From: an uncultured Bacteroidales bacterium
Lineage (GTDB): Bacteria; Bacteroidota; Bacteroidia; Bacteroidales; UBA932
Assembly (NCBI GenBank): GCA_900319855.1
Contig: ONQC01000020.1
Coordinates: forward strand, 1-42,862
DNA length: 42,862 nucleotides
Direction: 5' to 3'
Both the position numbers and the translations under genes were made by a program. Each line of letters opens with the position of its first letter. Positions within the stretch are counted from its first letter, which is position 1. Below the pieces are notes generated by a model. That model ran no database searches. It was not told the DNA's origin and worked only from the letters and a program-made list of their open reading frames with translations. Of the stretch, positions 16,333-24,777 are shown in pieces.

Positions 16333-17578
16333 CAAACGGACTGACGCAGATTACGCGACTTCCGCCGTCGACAGAGCCGGCCGGAAGAGCAACCTGAGCA
16401 TGTTTATGGTCATGCTCGGCTTTACCTTCTTTTCCGCGAGCATGTGGGTGGGTCAGCAACTGGCTGACGGCCTGAACTTCACGGATTTCCTGTGGGCCCT
16501 CCTCCTGGGCGGCCTGATCCTGGCTGCGTATACCGGATCGCTGGGCTATATCGGTGCGGAAAGCGGTCTTTCCCTGGATATGCTGGCACGCCGCAGTTTC
16601 GGAGAAAAGGGGAGCTGGCTCCCCAGCGCGATGATCAGTTTCACCCAGATCGGCTGGTTCGGTGTCGGCCTGGCGATGTTCGCCATTCCGGTCGCCAAGG
16701 AGTTCCTCCACCTCGAGGTGACGCCGGAGACCATGCCGTGGCAGGGATACCTGCTGGTCGCCATCGCGGGCGTGCTGATGACGGCGAGCGCCTATTTCGG
16801 CATCAAGAGCCTGACCATCATCAGTTACATCGCCGTCCCGGCCGTTGCGATCCTGGGTACTGTAGCGATGATCATGGCCGTCAGGCAAGGGGACGCGGGC
16901 CTGGTGGAGCAGTTCTCGAAAGGGACGAAGGGCCTGGGCGTCATTGCCGGAGCGGGTCTGGTCGTGGGCAGTTTCGTGTCGGGCGGTACCGCGACGCCGA
17001 ACTTTACCCGGTTCGCCAAAAATGCCAAGGTCGGCCTTTGGACGACCGTGGTCGCGTTCTTCATCGGCAACAGCCTGATGTTCTTCTTCGGAGCGGTCTC
17101 CAGTATCTATGCGGGCGGCAATGACATCTTCGAGGTGATGCTCAATCTCAACCTTTTCTATCTGGCCGTTTTCGTCCTGGGCCTGAACATTTGGACCACC
17201 AATGACAACGCCTTGTATTCCGCCGGTCTCGGCCTGTCGAACATCTTCGGTTTGAGCAAGAAGGCCATGGTGCTGATCGCCGGCGTGATCGGTACGGTCG
17301 CCGCCGTCTGGCTGTACTGGAATTTCGTGGGCTGGCTGAATGTGCTGAACTGCACCCTTCCGCCGGTGGGCATCATCCTGATCCTTTCCTATTTCCTGAA
17401 CCGGAAGGCTTATCTGGAGGACAAGGTCGTCATCCGGAAAGTGAACTGGTTCGCCGTTGCGGGCGTGGTCCTGGGCGCCGTGGTCGCCAACCTGGTCCAC
17501 TGGGGTTTCGCCTCCATCAACGGCATGGTCGTGGCCGCGATTTGCTACCTGGCGGGACAACATCTTTGCAAAAAGTAA
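16325..17578 (+). CDS. codB: Cytosine permease (NCS1 family)
   Basis: 417-aa inner-membrane transporter with about 12 helices. FSASMWVGQQLADGL near the start and the SFVSGGTATPNFTRFAKN segment resemble CodB of the NCS1 nucleobase:cation symporters. The start MSNKRTDADYATS overlaps the end of the PRTase-like gene, indicating translational coupling and a joint role in uptake and use of a base. No cytosine deaminase gene is nearby, so the actual substrate (cytosine or another base) is inferred from the family. Confidence 0.85.
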   Translation: MSNKRTDADYATSAVDRAGRKSNLSMFMVMLGFTFFSASMWVGQQLADGLNFTDFLWALLLGGLILAAYTGSLGYIGAESGLSLDMLARRSFGEKGSWLPSAMISFTQIGWFGVGLAMFAIPVAKEFLHLEVTPETMPWQGYLLVAIAGVLMTASAYFGIKSLTIISYIAVPAVAILGTVAMIMAVRQGDAGLVEQFSKGTKGLGVIAGAGLVVGSFVSGGTATPNFTRFAKNAKVGLWTTVVAFFIGNSLMFFFGAVSSIYAGGNDIFEVMLNLNLFYLAVFVLGLNIWTTNDNALYSAGLGLSNIFGLSKKAMVLIAGVIGTVAAVWLYWNFVGWLNVLNCTLPPVGIILILSYFLNRKAYLEDKVVIRKVNWFAVAGVVLGAVVANLVHWGFASINGMVVAAICYLAGQHLCKK

Positions 17579-17596
17579 GGAAAGTATTTATCTTTG
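17565..17596 (+). promoter_or_regulatory. Promoter of the Hdr-like operon
   Basis: TTTG at 17565-17568 inside the last codons of codB, a 20-nt spacer, and TATCTTTG at 17589-17596. It gives the operon its own start about 10-15 nt before the first ATG. Confidence 0.7.
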
Positions 17597-17609
17597 TACG
17601 TTTACGTAC
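17596..17609 (+). promoter_or_regulatory. Inverted repeat at the Hdr operon start site
   Basis: GTACGT-TT-ACGTAC lies immediately after the -7 box, across the expected transcription start. The position suits a repressor operator. It does not match the FNR or Rex consensus. The regulator is unknown. Confidence 0.45.
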
Positions 17610-17615
17610 AAAAAA

Positions 17616-18317
17616 ATGGGAAAATTATTCGACGAGCTGAGCAAGGATCCCCGTCTGAAAGAGGGGTTGAAGACCTGTATCAATTGCGGGACTTGCACGG
17701 CCATCTGCCCGGCTGCCGAGTTCTACCGCTATGACCCGCGCAAGATCGTGGATACGGTCCAGCGCAAGGACGATGCGGAGATAGAAGCGCTGCTGCGCAG
17801 TGAGACCATCTGGTATTGCGGGGAATGCATGTCGTGCATGACCCGCTGCCCCCGCAAGAACGGGGCGGGCCTGGTCATCATGGCCCTGCGACACCTTTCC
17901 ATCCGGCTGGGCTACTTCACGGAATCAGAAAAGGGACGGCAGATATGGCCGTTGACCAAGGCCTTGAATACGAACGTCCTGCAATATGGCTATTGTGTCC
18001 ATCCCGCGACATTCGCTTTCGAGGACCATCCGGAATCCGGCCCTGTTTTCCAATGGGCGTTGGCGCACAAGGAGGATGTCTATGCCCGCCTCGGTGCCAA
18101 CTACCAGGGCAAGGGTCCCGGTGTGCTGCGGCGCATCCCGCAGGCGGACCTGGATGAACTGAAGGCCATCTATGACGAGACCGGAGGAACGGAACGGATC
18201 GAACTGGTAGAACGGTATTCCCGGGCCAAGGCCGCGGAGATGGGAATGACCCTCGATGAATATACGGCCTATACGTTTAACCATTGCTCTCCGGGCCATT
18301 TCAACAACGGATTATGA
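17616..18317 (+). CDS. HdrC-like iron-sulfur subunit
   Basis: 233-aa soluble protein with two [4Fe-4S] ligand sets: C21/C24/C27/C31 (CINCGTCTAICP) and C68/C71/C74/C78 (CGECMSCMTRCP). This spacing and the intervening RYDPRKIVDTVQR match HdrC of heterodisulfide reductase, the electron carrier between HdrA and HdrB. The C-terminal part (about 100-233) is longer than in methanogen HdrC and has no recognised domain. It is the first of five overlapping hdr-like genes; its stop overlaps the next ATG (ATGA). Confidence 0.85.
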   Translation: MGKLFDELSKDPRLKEGLKTCINCGTCTAICPAAEFYRYDPRKIVDTVQRKDDAEIEALLRSETIWYCGECMSCMTRCPRKNGAGLVIMALRHLSIRLGYFTESEKGRQIWPLTKALNTNVLQYGYCVHPATFAFEDHPESGPVFQWALAHKEDVYARLGANYQGKGPGVLRRIPQADLDELKAIYDETGGTERIELVERYSRAKAAEMGMTLDEYTAYTFNHCSPGHFNNGL

Positions 18318-19384
18318 TCTATCAGGGAAAACAGAAAATATGGTCGGACTATCAGAAGGAAATCCCTTCCGACCATTGGTTCTATGTCCGGAGCTGTATC
18401 CGCCAGAGTTTTTTCCCGGGTTCCGAAAAATGGTTCCTGGGCATCTGCCGGGATATGCTGGGCAAGGATATCCATGAAACCGAGCACCATACGACTTGCG
18501 GCGGCATCGCTTACCACTGCGATGTGATCCCGCAGCTGACGGCCATGACCATCGTAGCCCGGCAGTTCGCGCTGATGACCGAAGCCGGTTACAAGAACCT
18601 GGTAGCCTCGTGCATCACCTCTTTCGGCAATTATACCGAGACGCTGGAGACCTGGCGCGAGTTCCCGGAGCTGGAGGCCCGTGTCCGGGAAGCCCTCTGG
18701 AAGTCTTGCCGGCGGGAGTTTGAAAAGCCGGAGTATGTGGCCCATGCCAGCGACCTGATCTATAAGTTCCGTGGTGAAATCGCTGAAAAAGCGAAGTTCC
18801 GCCTGGTCGACCATCGGACGGGGGAGCCGCTTCGCGTCGTGGAGCATATCGGCTGCCACTATTCGAAGATGTTCCCGCACAAGGGTGTCGGCGGCGCGGA
18901 GTATCCGTGTGTGCTGAGCGGCATGGCTGAGTCTTGGGGCGGCCGGATCATTGACTATCCGGAGCGGCGGCATTGCTGCGGTTTCGGATTCCGCCAGTAC
19001 CTGGTCAAGGCCAACCGGGGTTATTCCATGAGCAATACCCACAAGAAATTCGAATCCATGGAACCCTACCACCCGGATATGATCATCACCAACTGTCCGG
19101 GATGCCCGTATTTCCTGGACCGCTGGCAGTATGTCATTTCCGAGCAGACGGGAAAGACCTATGGACAGAACGGATATGGGATTCCGGTCCTCACCTATGA
19201 AGAACTGGCCGGACTGGTCCTGGGCATCGATCCCTGGGACCTGGGCCTGCAGATCCACCAGGTGGCGGTCGAGCCCTTGCTGGATAAGCTGGGCATCGCC
19301 TATGATCCTGCCAAGAAATACTTGGGCCTTAACGAGAAAGATATCATGAAACCGGGCCTCCCCACGGTCCTCAGATGTTGCTAG
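18314..19384 (+). CDS. HdrB-like protein with one intact and one degenerate CCG motif
   Basis: 356 aa. HdrB carries two cysteine-rich CCG modules that hold non-cubane [4Fe-4S] clusters and cleave disulfides. Here the second module is complete: GCHY, RHCCGFGF and NCPGCPYF in order. The first is incomplete: C28, then TCGG (C62) in place of CC, then C100-I-T-S in place of CxxC. One of the two non-cubane clusters may therefore be absent or bound differently. The start overlaps the HdrC stop. An extra 10 residues upstream are possible but lie inside the previous gene. Confidence 0.82.
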   Translation: MIYQGKQKIWSDYQKEIPSDHWFYVRSCIRQSFFPGSEKWFLGICRDMLGKDIHETEHHTTCGGIAYHCDVIPQLTAMTIVARQFALMTEAGYKNLVASCITSFGNYTETLETWREFPELEARVREALWKSCRREFEKPEYVAHASDLIYKFRGEIAEKAKFRLVDHRTGEPLRVVEHIGCHYSKMFPHKGVGGAEYPCVLSGMAESWGGRIIDYPERRHCCGFGFRQYLVKANRGYSMSNTHKKFESMEPYHPDMIITNCPGCPYFLDRWQYVISEQTGKTYGQNGYGIPVLTYEELAGLVLGIDPWDLGLQIHQVAVEPLLDKLGIAYDPAKKYLGLNEKDIMKPGLPTVLRCC

Positions 19385-20415
19385 TTATGGAAGGTAAACC
19401 CAATAAAGAGCAAGTCGCCATCATCGGGGCCGGTATCGCCGGCCTGGAGGCTGCGCATCAGTTGCTCCGGCTCGGTTATGCGCCGGTCCTGATTGAACAG
19501 GCGGACCACGCCGGCGGCCATGTCGCCGAATGGAACCGTTTGTTCCCGGACAAGGCACCGGCGGCTCCGCTGGTGGAGGAGTTGTTGGAACAGACCCGTG
19601 AAGCGACCTTGATCCTTCGGGCGAAGATCCTCTCCGCCGGGCGGTTGGGCGATGGCTTCAATATCCGGCTTTCTGACGGAACGTCCCTGCATGTCCGGGC
19701 CATCCTGATGGCTACGGGATTCAGCCTGTTCGAGGCATGGAAAAAGGAAGAGTATGGCTACGGCGTTTATGACCGTGTACTTACAAATGCTGATCTGGAG
19801 CATTGGTTCAATACCGGGGACGATACCCGGATCAAGGGTGACCTGAAGCGTATCGGCTTTGTCCATTGCGTTGGCTCCCGGGATGTGAAGGCCGGGAACA
19901 CCCAGTGTTCCAAGGTCTGCTGCATTACAGCCATCAAACAGGCCATCGAGATGAAGGAACGCTTCCCGGAGGCGGAGATCTGGTGTTTTTACATGGACCT
20001 GCGCCTGTTCGGAAAGAAATATGAAGATTTCTATATCGGCGCCCAGCGGGATTACGGCATCCACTTCATCCGGGGACGCGTGTCGGAGGTGTCCGAAAAC
20101 ATCGACGGGAAGGTGATTGTCAAGGCGGAGGATACGCTGAACGGAAAACCCGTGAAGGTGACCTTGGATGCGTTGGTGCTGATGGCGGGGATGGTCTGCA
20201 ATCGCGACATCCAGCCTTTGGCAAAGGAACTCTCCCTGTCCATCGACGATGACGGCTATCTCAAAAGCCGCGACAACATCGGTTCGGTTACGCGTTCCGA
20301 CCGGAAAGGCATCTTCCTGGCCGGTGCCGCGACGGGTCCCAAGACGATTCCGGAGACCCTTGCGGAAGCGCGCAGCGCTGCCCTGGATATCCATAACTTC
20401 TTAAGCGGCGAGTAA
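19375..20415 (+). CDS. Short HdrA-like FAD protein
   Basis: 346 aa. The dinucleotide-binding motif is IIGAGIAG (18-23), and the HdrA-specific cluster motif is HCVGSRD then CSKVCC (C165, C178, C182, C183). The C-terminal GIFLAGAATGPKTIPETLAEARSAA is the FAD-contacting end typical of HdrA and QmoA. It lacks the ferredoxin-type CxxCxxCxxxC inserts and C-terminal extension of bifurcating HdrA, so it is nearer in size to QmoA. ATG 19387, three bases after the HdrB stop, is an equally good start. The stop overlaps the next ATG (TAATG). Confidence 0.85.
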   Translation: MLLVMEGKPNKEQVAIIGAGIAGLEAAHQLLRLGYAPVLIEQADHAGGHVAEWNRLFPDKAPAAPLVEELLEQTREATLILRAKILSAGRLGDGFNIRLSDGTSLHVRAILMATGFSLFEAWKKEEYGYGVYDRVLTNADLEHWFNTGDDTRIKGDLKRIGFVHCVGSRDVKAGNTQCSKVCCITAIKQAIEMKERFPEAEIWCFYMDLRLFGKKYEDFYIGAQRDYGIHFIRGRVSEVSENIDGKVIVKAEDTLNGKPVKVTLDALVLMAGMVCNRDIQPLAKELSLSIDDDGYLKSRDNIGSVTRSDRKGIFLAGAATGPKTIPETLAEARSAALDIHNFLSGE

Positions 20416-20768
20416 TGGATTTCGGTTTTTCACTGGCGCCCAGTTCCGCCGTCAACCTGGATACGGTCGACCTGTCCCGTTATAACCGTCTGGTCCGATT
20501 GGAACCGGATGCCCGCATCTGCATGGCATGCGGGAGTTGCAGTGCGACCTGCACGGCCGGTCCCTTTTCCGGGATGAGCGTGCGCAAGGTCTTGCTCGGT
20601 CTGCAGCGGGGACAGGATGCGCAGGTCAACAGGATGCTGTCGGCCTGCATGCTGTGCGGGAAATGCACGATGGTCTGTCCGCGTGGTATCAATACGAGGA
20701 ATCTGATCCTGAACCTTTGCCGGATTGCGGCGGATGGTTCCGTTTCGAAAGGGGAGGGCCGTCTATGA
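20415..20768 (+). CDS. Second HdrC-like protein, 2x[4Fe-4S]
   Basis: 117 aa, soluble. Two cluster motifs: C36/C39/C42/C46 (CMACGSCSATCTAG) and C78/C81/C84/C88 (CMLCGKCTMVCPRG), separated by VRKVLLGLQRGQDAQVNRML, the usual HdrC helix. Shorter than the first HdrC-like protein and without its C-terminal part. The gene overlaps both neighbours by 1-4 bases. It probably passes electrons between the FAD subunit and the membrane subunit encoded next. Confidence 0.85.
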   Translation: MDFGFSLAPSSAVNLDTVDLSRYNRLVRLEPDARICMACGSCSATCTAGPFSGMSVRKVLLGLQRGQDAQVNRMLSACMLCGKCTMVCPRGINTRNLILNLCRIAADGSVSKGEGRL

Positions 20769-22582
20769 TTGAACGGATTCCCGGCGCTTTCCATCCTTTC
20801 GTGCTGCCCTTTGTGTTCGGCATGCTGTTCGTCCTGACTTATTGTCTGGTCGGGATGATACGGGTATTCTTCGAGTTGCCGCGGGAGGACCGGAAGCGTT
20901 TCCTGATCAGTCTGGTTACCCCGAAAACGATCTGGAAGAATATCAAGGACATATTCCTGAACTGCCTGATCCACGTGAAACTGTGGAAGCGGAACAAGGT
21001 GTTGGGCTATATGCATTCCAGCATCGCCTTCGGCTGGTTCATGCTGATCTTGCTCGGACACATCGAGGTGATGCTGTTCCTGCCGCACCGGGTCCGTTTT
21101 TTCTATTATCCGATCTTTTTCAATTTCTTCGTTGCCGAGGCCGATGCGACCATCCAGGGGAAGGTCCTGATGTTCCTGATGGATATTTCCCTGTTGTTTG
21201 TCCTGAGCGGTATCCTCCTGGCGATCTACAAACGTTTCCGGTCACGGTTCTTCGGGATGCGGCGGACCACGCGGCCGTCCTTCCTGGACCGGATTGCGAT
21301 GTATGCGCTGTGGGCCATTTTCCCGCTCCGGCTGTTGGCGGAGACCTTTACGGCCCATATCAGCGGCGGCAGTTTCCTGACCGAGCCGGCCGGACTGCTG
21401 TTCCACCGGTTCATCTCGAATGATATCCATGTCCTGCCGACCTGGTGGGCCTATTCGATTGCGCTCTGCATCTTCATGGTGCTGCTGCCGTTTACCCGGT
21501 ATATGCACATTCCGGCCGAGATGCTGCTGATCCCGATGCGGAACGCCGGCATCAAGATCCGTCATCCGCGCAAGGGCTTTGCCAAGCTGGAGTATTACAC
21601 CTGCCCGAATTGCGGTGTTTGTATCGATGCCTGCCCGATGAGCGTCCGGAAAGAGAACCTGAAAGACTGTACGGTGTATCTGAACCGGCAGCTTCGCAGG
21701 GGGAACGAGCGTCGGATTGCGCAGATCAGCGACAAGTGCTTGTTATGCGGTAAGTGTTCGGCTGTCTGCCAGGTAGGCGTCCAGGGCCCTGAACTGCGAC
21801 TGGCCCAGCGGGAACTTCGGCCCTACGCCCTGACGCCGGATTACTCGGCCATCGACACGGCTTCCATGCAGGCGGCCGTAAGCGCAAAGCCGGCCAAGGT
21901 CCTGTATTTCGCCGGTTGCATGACCGCGTTGACCCCCGGGATCCGGCGTGCGACCGAAACGCTCCTCAAAGCCGCCGGGATCGATTACCAGCTGATGGAT
22001 CCGGAAGGCGGGCTGTGCTGCGGACGTCCGTTGATGATGGCCGGCCGGAAGGAGGCTGCGCAGGCGTTGATCCGCAAGAATGTGGAAATCATCCGTGCCA
22101 GCGGCTGCGATACCTTGCTGCTGTCCTGTCCGATCTGTTACCGGGTATTCCTGGAATCCTATCCGCTGGAGGGCATCCGGGTGGTGCACCACAGTGTTTT
22201 CCTGGAAGAACTGATGCGTGAGGGCCGGCTTCCGGTGGAATATACTTCCGGCAGCTATGTGTTCCATGATCCCTGCGAACTGGGGCGCGGATGCGGGATC
22301 TACGAGGAGCCGAGGGCGGCTTTGCGTCGCATCGGATTCCTGCATGAAGCGGAGAAACATCATGCGGAGAGCATCTGCTGCGGCGGGAGCCTGGGCAGTC
22401 TCTCGCTGGGATTTGAAAAGCGGAAGGATATTACGATGAATGCCTTGCATAATTTGACAGCCAACGATCCGGAAACCATCGTGACGGCTTGTCCGTTGTG
22501 CCGGAGTACGTTTGCCCGTTATGCGGACCGGCCGGTGGAGGATTTGTCGGAAGTCCTTGTCAATCATTTAAAAAGTAGATAG
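20765..22582 (+). CDS. Membrane HdrE-HdrD fusion-like iron-sulfur protein
   Basis: 605 aa. The N-terminal 260 residues have about five membrane helices, with histidines (GYMHSSIAFGWFMLILLGH, PFTRYMHIP) placed like the heme b ligands of NarI/HdrE-type subunits. Two [4Fe-4S] sets follow: C280/283/286/290 and C325/328/331/335. The C-terminal half has two complete CCG modules: C385, C418-C419, C455/C458, and C504, C538-C539, C576/C579. This is an HdrE-like plus HdrD-like protein in one chain, suited to exchange electrons with quinone. The start overlaps the previous stop (ATGA). Confidence 0.85.
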   Translation: MIERIPGAFHPFVLPFVFGMLFVLTYCLVGMIRVFFELPREDRKRFLISLVTPKTIWKNIKDIFLNCLIHVKLWKRNKVLGYMHSSIAFGWFMLILLGHIEVMLFLPHRVRFFYYPIFFNFFVAEADATIQGKVLMFLMDISLLFVLSGILLAIYKRFRSRFFGMRRTTRPSFLDRIAMYALWAIFPLRLLAETFTAHISGGSFLTEPAGLLFHRFISNDIHVLPTWWAYSIALCIFMVLLPFTRYMHIPAEMLLIPMRNAGIKIRHPRKGFAKLEYYTCPNCGVCIDACPMSVRKENLKDCTVYLNRQLRRGNERRIAQISDKCLLCGKCSAVCQVGVQGPELRLAQRELRPYALTPDYSAIDTASMQAAVSAKPAKVLYFAGCMTALTPGIRRATETLLKAAGIDYQLMDPEGGLCCGRPLMMAGRKEAAQALIRKNVEIIRASGCDTLLLSCPICYRVFLESYPLEGIRVVHHSVFLEELMREGRLPVEYTSGSYVFHDPCELGRGCGIYEEPRAALRRIGFLHEAEKHHAESICCGGSLGSLSLGFEKRKDITMNALHNLTANDPETIVTACPLCRSTFARYADRPVEDLSEVLVNHLKSR

Positions 22583-22585
22583 ACC

Positions 22586-23347
22586 ATGAGCAAAATCGTC
22601 TTGATTACCGGCGCGACCAGCGGCATCGGAGCCGCTTGCGCCTTCCGTTTTGCGAAAGCAGGCGGCTATGATTTGATCCTGACGGGGCGGAATGCCCGTA
22701 AACTCGAAGACGTGACCGCCCGGGTCAAGGAAACGGGTTGCCGTGTCCTGCCCTTGCTCTTTGATGTCCGTGTCCGCGAATCTTGTATCCGCGCCGTGGA
22801 GCAGTTGCCTTCCGAATGGCGCGAGATCGATATCCTGGTCAACAATGCCGGCCTGGCTTTGGGCCTGGAACCGGAGTTCGAGGGCCGTTTCGAGGATTGG
22901 GACACAATGATCGATACCAATATCAAGGGACTGCTCAACATGACGCGTCTGGTCGTTCCCGGCATGGTGGAACGGGGCAGGGGACATGTGATCAACATCG
23001 GGTCGGTGGCCGGCGACGCGGCCTATGCCAACGGCGGCGTGTACTGTGCGACCAAGGCGGCGGTCAAGACCTTGACGGATGGCCTGCGGCTCGATCTGGC
23101 GGCCACGCCGGTGCGGGTGACCAATGTCAAGCCCGGACTGGTGGAGACCAACTTCAGCAATGTGCGTTTCCATGGCGATACGCAGCGGGCTTCCCGGGTG
23201 TATGAGGGCATCGAGCCGCTGACCGGCGATGATATCGCCGATGTGGTCCTGTATGCGACCCAGGCGCCCGCCCATGTCCAGATCGCGGAAGTGCTTGTCC
23301 TGGCTACGCACCAGGCTAGCGGCAGTGTCATCCATCGCGAATCATGA
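22586..23347 (+). CDS. SDR-family NAD(P)-dependent oxidoreductase
   Basis: 253-aa classical short-chain dehydrogenase. TGATSGIG (8-15) binds the cofactor, NNAG (86-89) stabilises the fold, and S140, Y153 and K157 form the catalytic set. R35 after the second strand (LTGRN) favours NADP. It resembles YdfG-type 3-hydroxy acid dehydrogenases, though substrate cannot be read from sequence. It begins 3 nt after the membrane Hdr-like gene and overlaps the next gene by 4 nt, so it belongs to the same transcript. Confidence 0.88.
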   Translation: MSKIVLITGATSGIGAACAFRFAKAGGYDLILTGRNARKLEDVTARVKETGCRVLPLLFDVRVRESCIRAVEQLPSEWREIDILVNNAGLALGLEPEFEGRFEDWDTMIDTNIKGLLNMTRLVVPGMVERGRGHVINIGSVAGDAAYANGGVYCATKAAVKTLTDGLRLDLAATPVRVTNVKPGLVETNFSNVRFHGDTQRASRVYEGIEPLTGDDIADVVLYATQAPAHVQIAEVLVLATHQASGSVIHRES

Positions 23348-24774
23348 TCCTGAAGGCATTCATAACCATCCTGCTGATCCTGCTGATTGCCGGAACGGCC
23401 GTTGTCATCATTTATGACAATGGCGATTCCGGTCGGAAACTGGCCTGGCTGCTGATCATCGCGCTGCTGCCGATCGTCGGCCTGGTGCTGTATTTCTGCA
23501 TCGGGATCAACCTGCGGCACCATATCTTCTTCAAACGGCGTCACGAACGTTACGAGAAAACCTTCCAGGCCGGGACGGACGAACGGGTGAACCGTCTGCT
23601 GTTCGATCCCGTCCGTACGGACCGGCTTCCTGAGGAGTACCGTCCTTTGGCCCGGCTGCTGGCCAGCCAGTCGAATCTGACGGTGTCGGAGGGCAATGAT
23701 TTCGAGATCATCACGACGGGAAAGCGGAAGTATGAATTGTTGATGGAAGATTTGCGGAATGCCAAGGAATCCATCCATATGGAGTATTTCCATTTTGGAA
23801 ATGACACCGGAAGCCGTGAAATCAAGCACCTGTTGATGGAGAAGGCGAAGGAGGGGGTAGAGGTCCGTTTCATCAACGAGAATATCGCCAATTTCCCGAT
23901 TTCCTCCTTGTACTACGATGACATGAAGAAAGCCGGGGTCCAGGTCGAGAAATTCACCAATCCGCGCTACCATCTGGTGAACCTGGTGACCTTGCTCAAT
24001 TACCGGGATCATCGGAAGATCGTCGTTATCGATGGAAAGATCGGGTACACAGGGGGCATGAATATCAATGACAAGTATTTCCTCCGTTGGCGGGACACGC
24101 ATCTCCGGCTGACCGGGGGCGCTGTCGCGGGTCTGCAGTATCTGTTCCTGGATACTTGGCTGATGGCGGGCGGTTCGCTGGACCGTCCGGTACGGGATTA
24201 TTTTCCGCAGCCGGAGTCGGATTCCGGTAAAATGGTCCAGATCGTCCCGGACGATCCCCAGGCGGAATTGCCGATCCTGCAGATGAGCCATGAATGGGCC
24301 ATCCAGCGTGCCCGTCGCTATATTTGGCTCCAGACCCCTTATTTCGTTCCGCCCGAGCCGGTGCTCAATGCGTTGCTATGTGCTGCCGCCAGCGGGGTGG
24401 ACGTCCGGATCATGCTTCCGGCCCGGGCCGACAACTTCTTCATGCGGCCGGCAAACCGTCTGCATTTCCGGGAATTGGTGGCTGCCGGGGTGAAAATCTA
24501 TCTGCGCGGCGGCGAGTTCATCCATAGCAAGACCTTCGTGTCGGATGATTACCTCTCTTGCGTGGGTACGGCCAACCTGGATTTCCGCAGCTTTACCACG
24601 AATTACGAGGTCAACACGTACATTTATGATGCCGAAACCGCTGTCCGGTGTCGGTCTATCTTTGAGAAAGATATGGAAATCAGCGCATTGGTCGACCAGG
24701 AGTGGCTTTCTCACCTGAAATGGTACCACCGTTTCGCCGAAGGCCTGGTCGGCTTGTTCGCCCCATTGCTATAG
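23344..24774 (+). CDS. cls: Cardiolipin synthase
   Basis: 476-aa membrane enzyme that makes cardiolipin from phosphatidylglycerol. Two N-terminal helices (about 3-23 and 33-53) precede two phospholipase D domains. The HKD motifs are H223/K225/D230 (HRKIVVID) and H394/K396/D401 (HSKTFVSD), each followed by a G-rich or N-containing stretch (YTGGMNIN; GTANLDFRSF). Length and order match bacterial Cls. Overlaps the SDR gene by ATGA and is followed 3 nt later by the editing-domain gene. Confidence 0.93.
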   Translation: MILKAFITILLILLIAGTAVVIIYDNGDSGRKLAWLLIIALLPIVGLVLYFCIGINLRHHIFFKRRHERYEKTFQAGTDERVNRLLFDPVRTDRLPEEYRPLARLLASQSNLTVSEGNDFEIITTGKRKYELLMEDLRNAKESIHMEYFHFGNDTGSREIKHLLMEKAKEGVEVRFINENIANFPISSLYYDDMKKAGVQVEKFTNPRYHLVNLVTLLNYRDHRKIVVIDGKIGYTGGMNINDKYFLRWRDTHLRLTGGAVAGLQYLFLDTWLMAGGSLDRPVRDYFPQPESDSGKMVQIVPDDPQAELPILQMSHEWAIQRARRYIWLQTPYFVPPEPVLNALLCAAASGVDVRIMLPARADNFFMRPANRLHFRELVAAGVKIYLRGGEFIHSKTFVSDDYLSCVGTANLDFRSFTTNYEVNTYIYDAETAVRCRSIFEKDMEISALVDQEWLSHLKWYHRFAEGLVGLFAPLL

Positions 24775-24777
24775 ACG

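Noticed and set aside
16073-17563. 496-codon frame antisense to codB
   Set aside because: Shadow of a hydrophobic membrane protein; His/Asp/Gln-rich with no motif.
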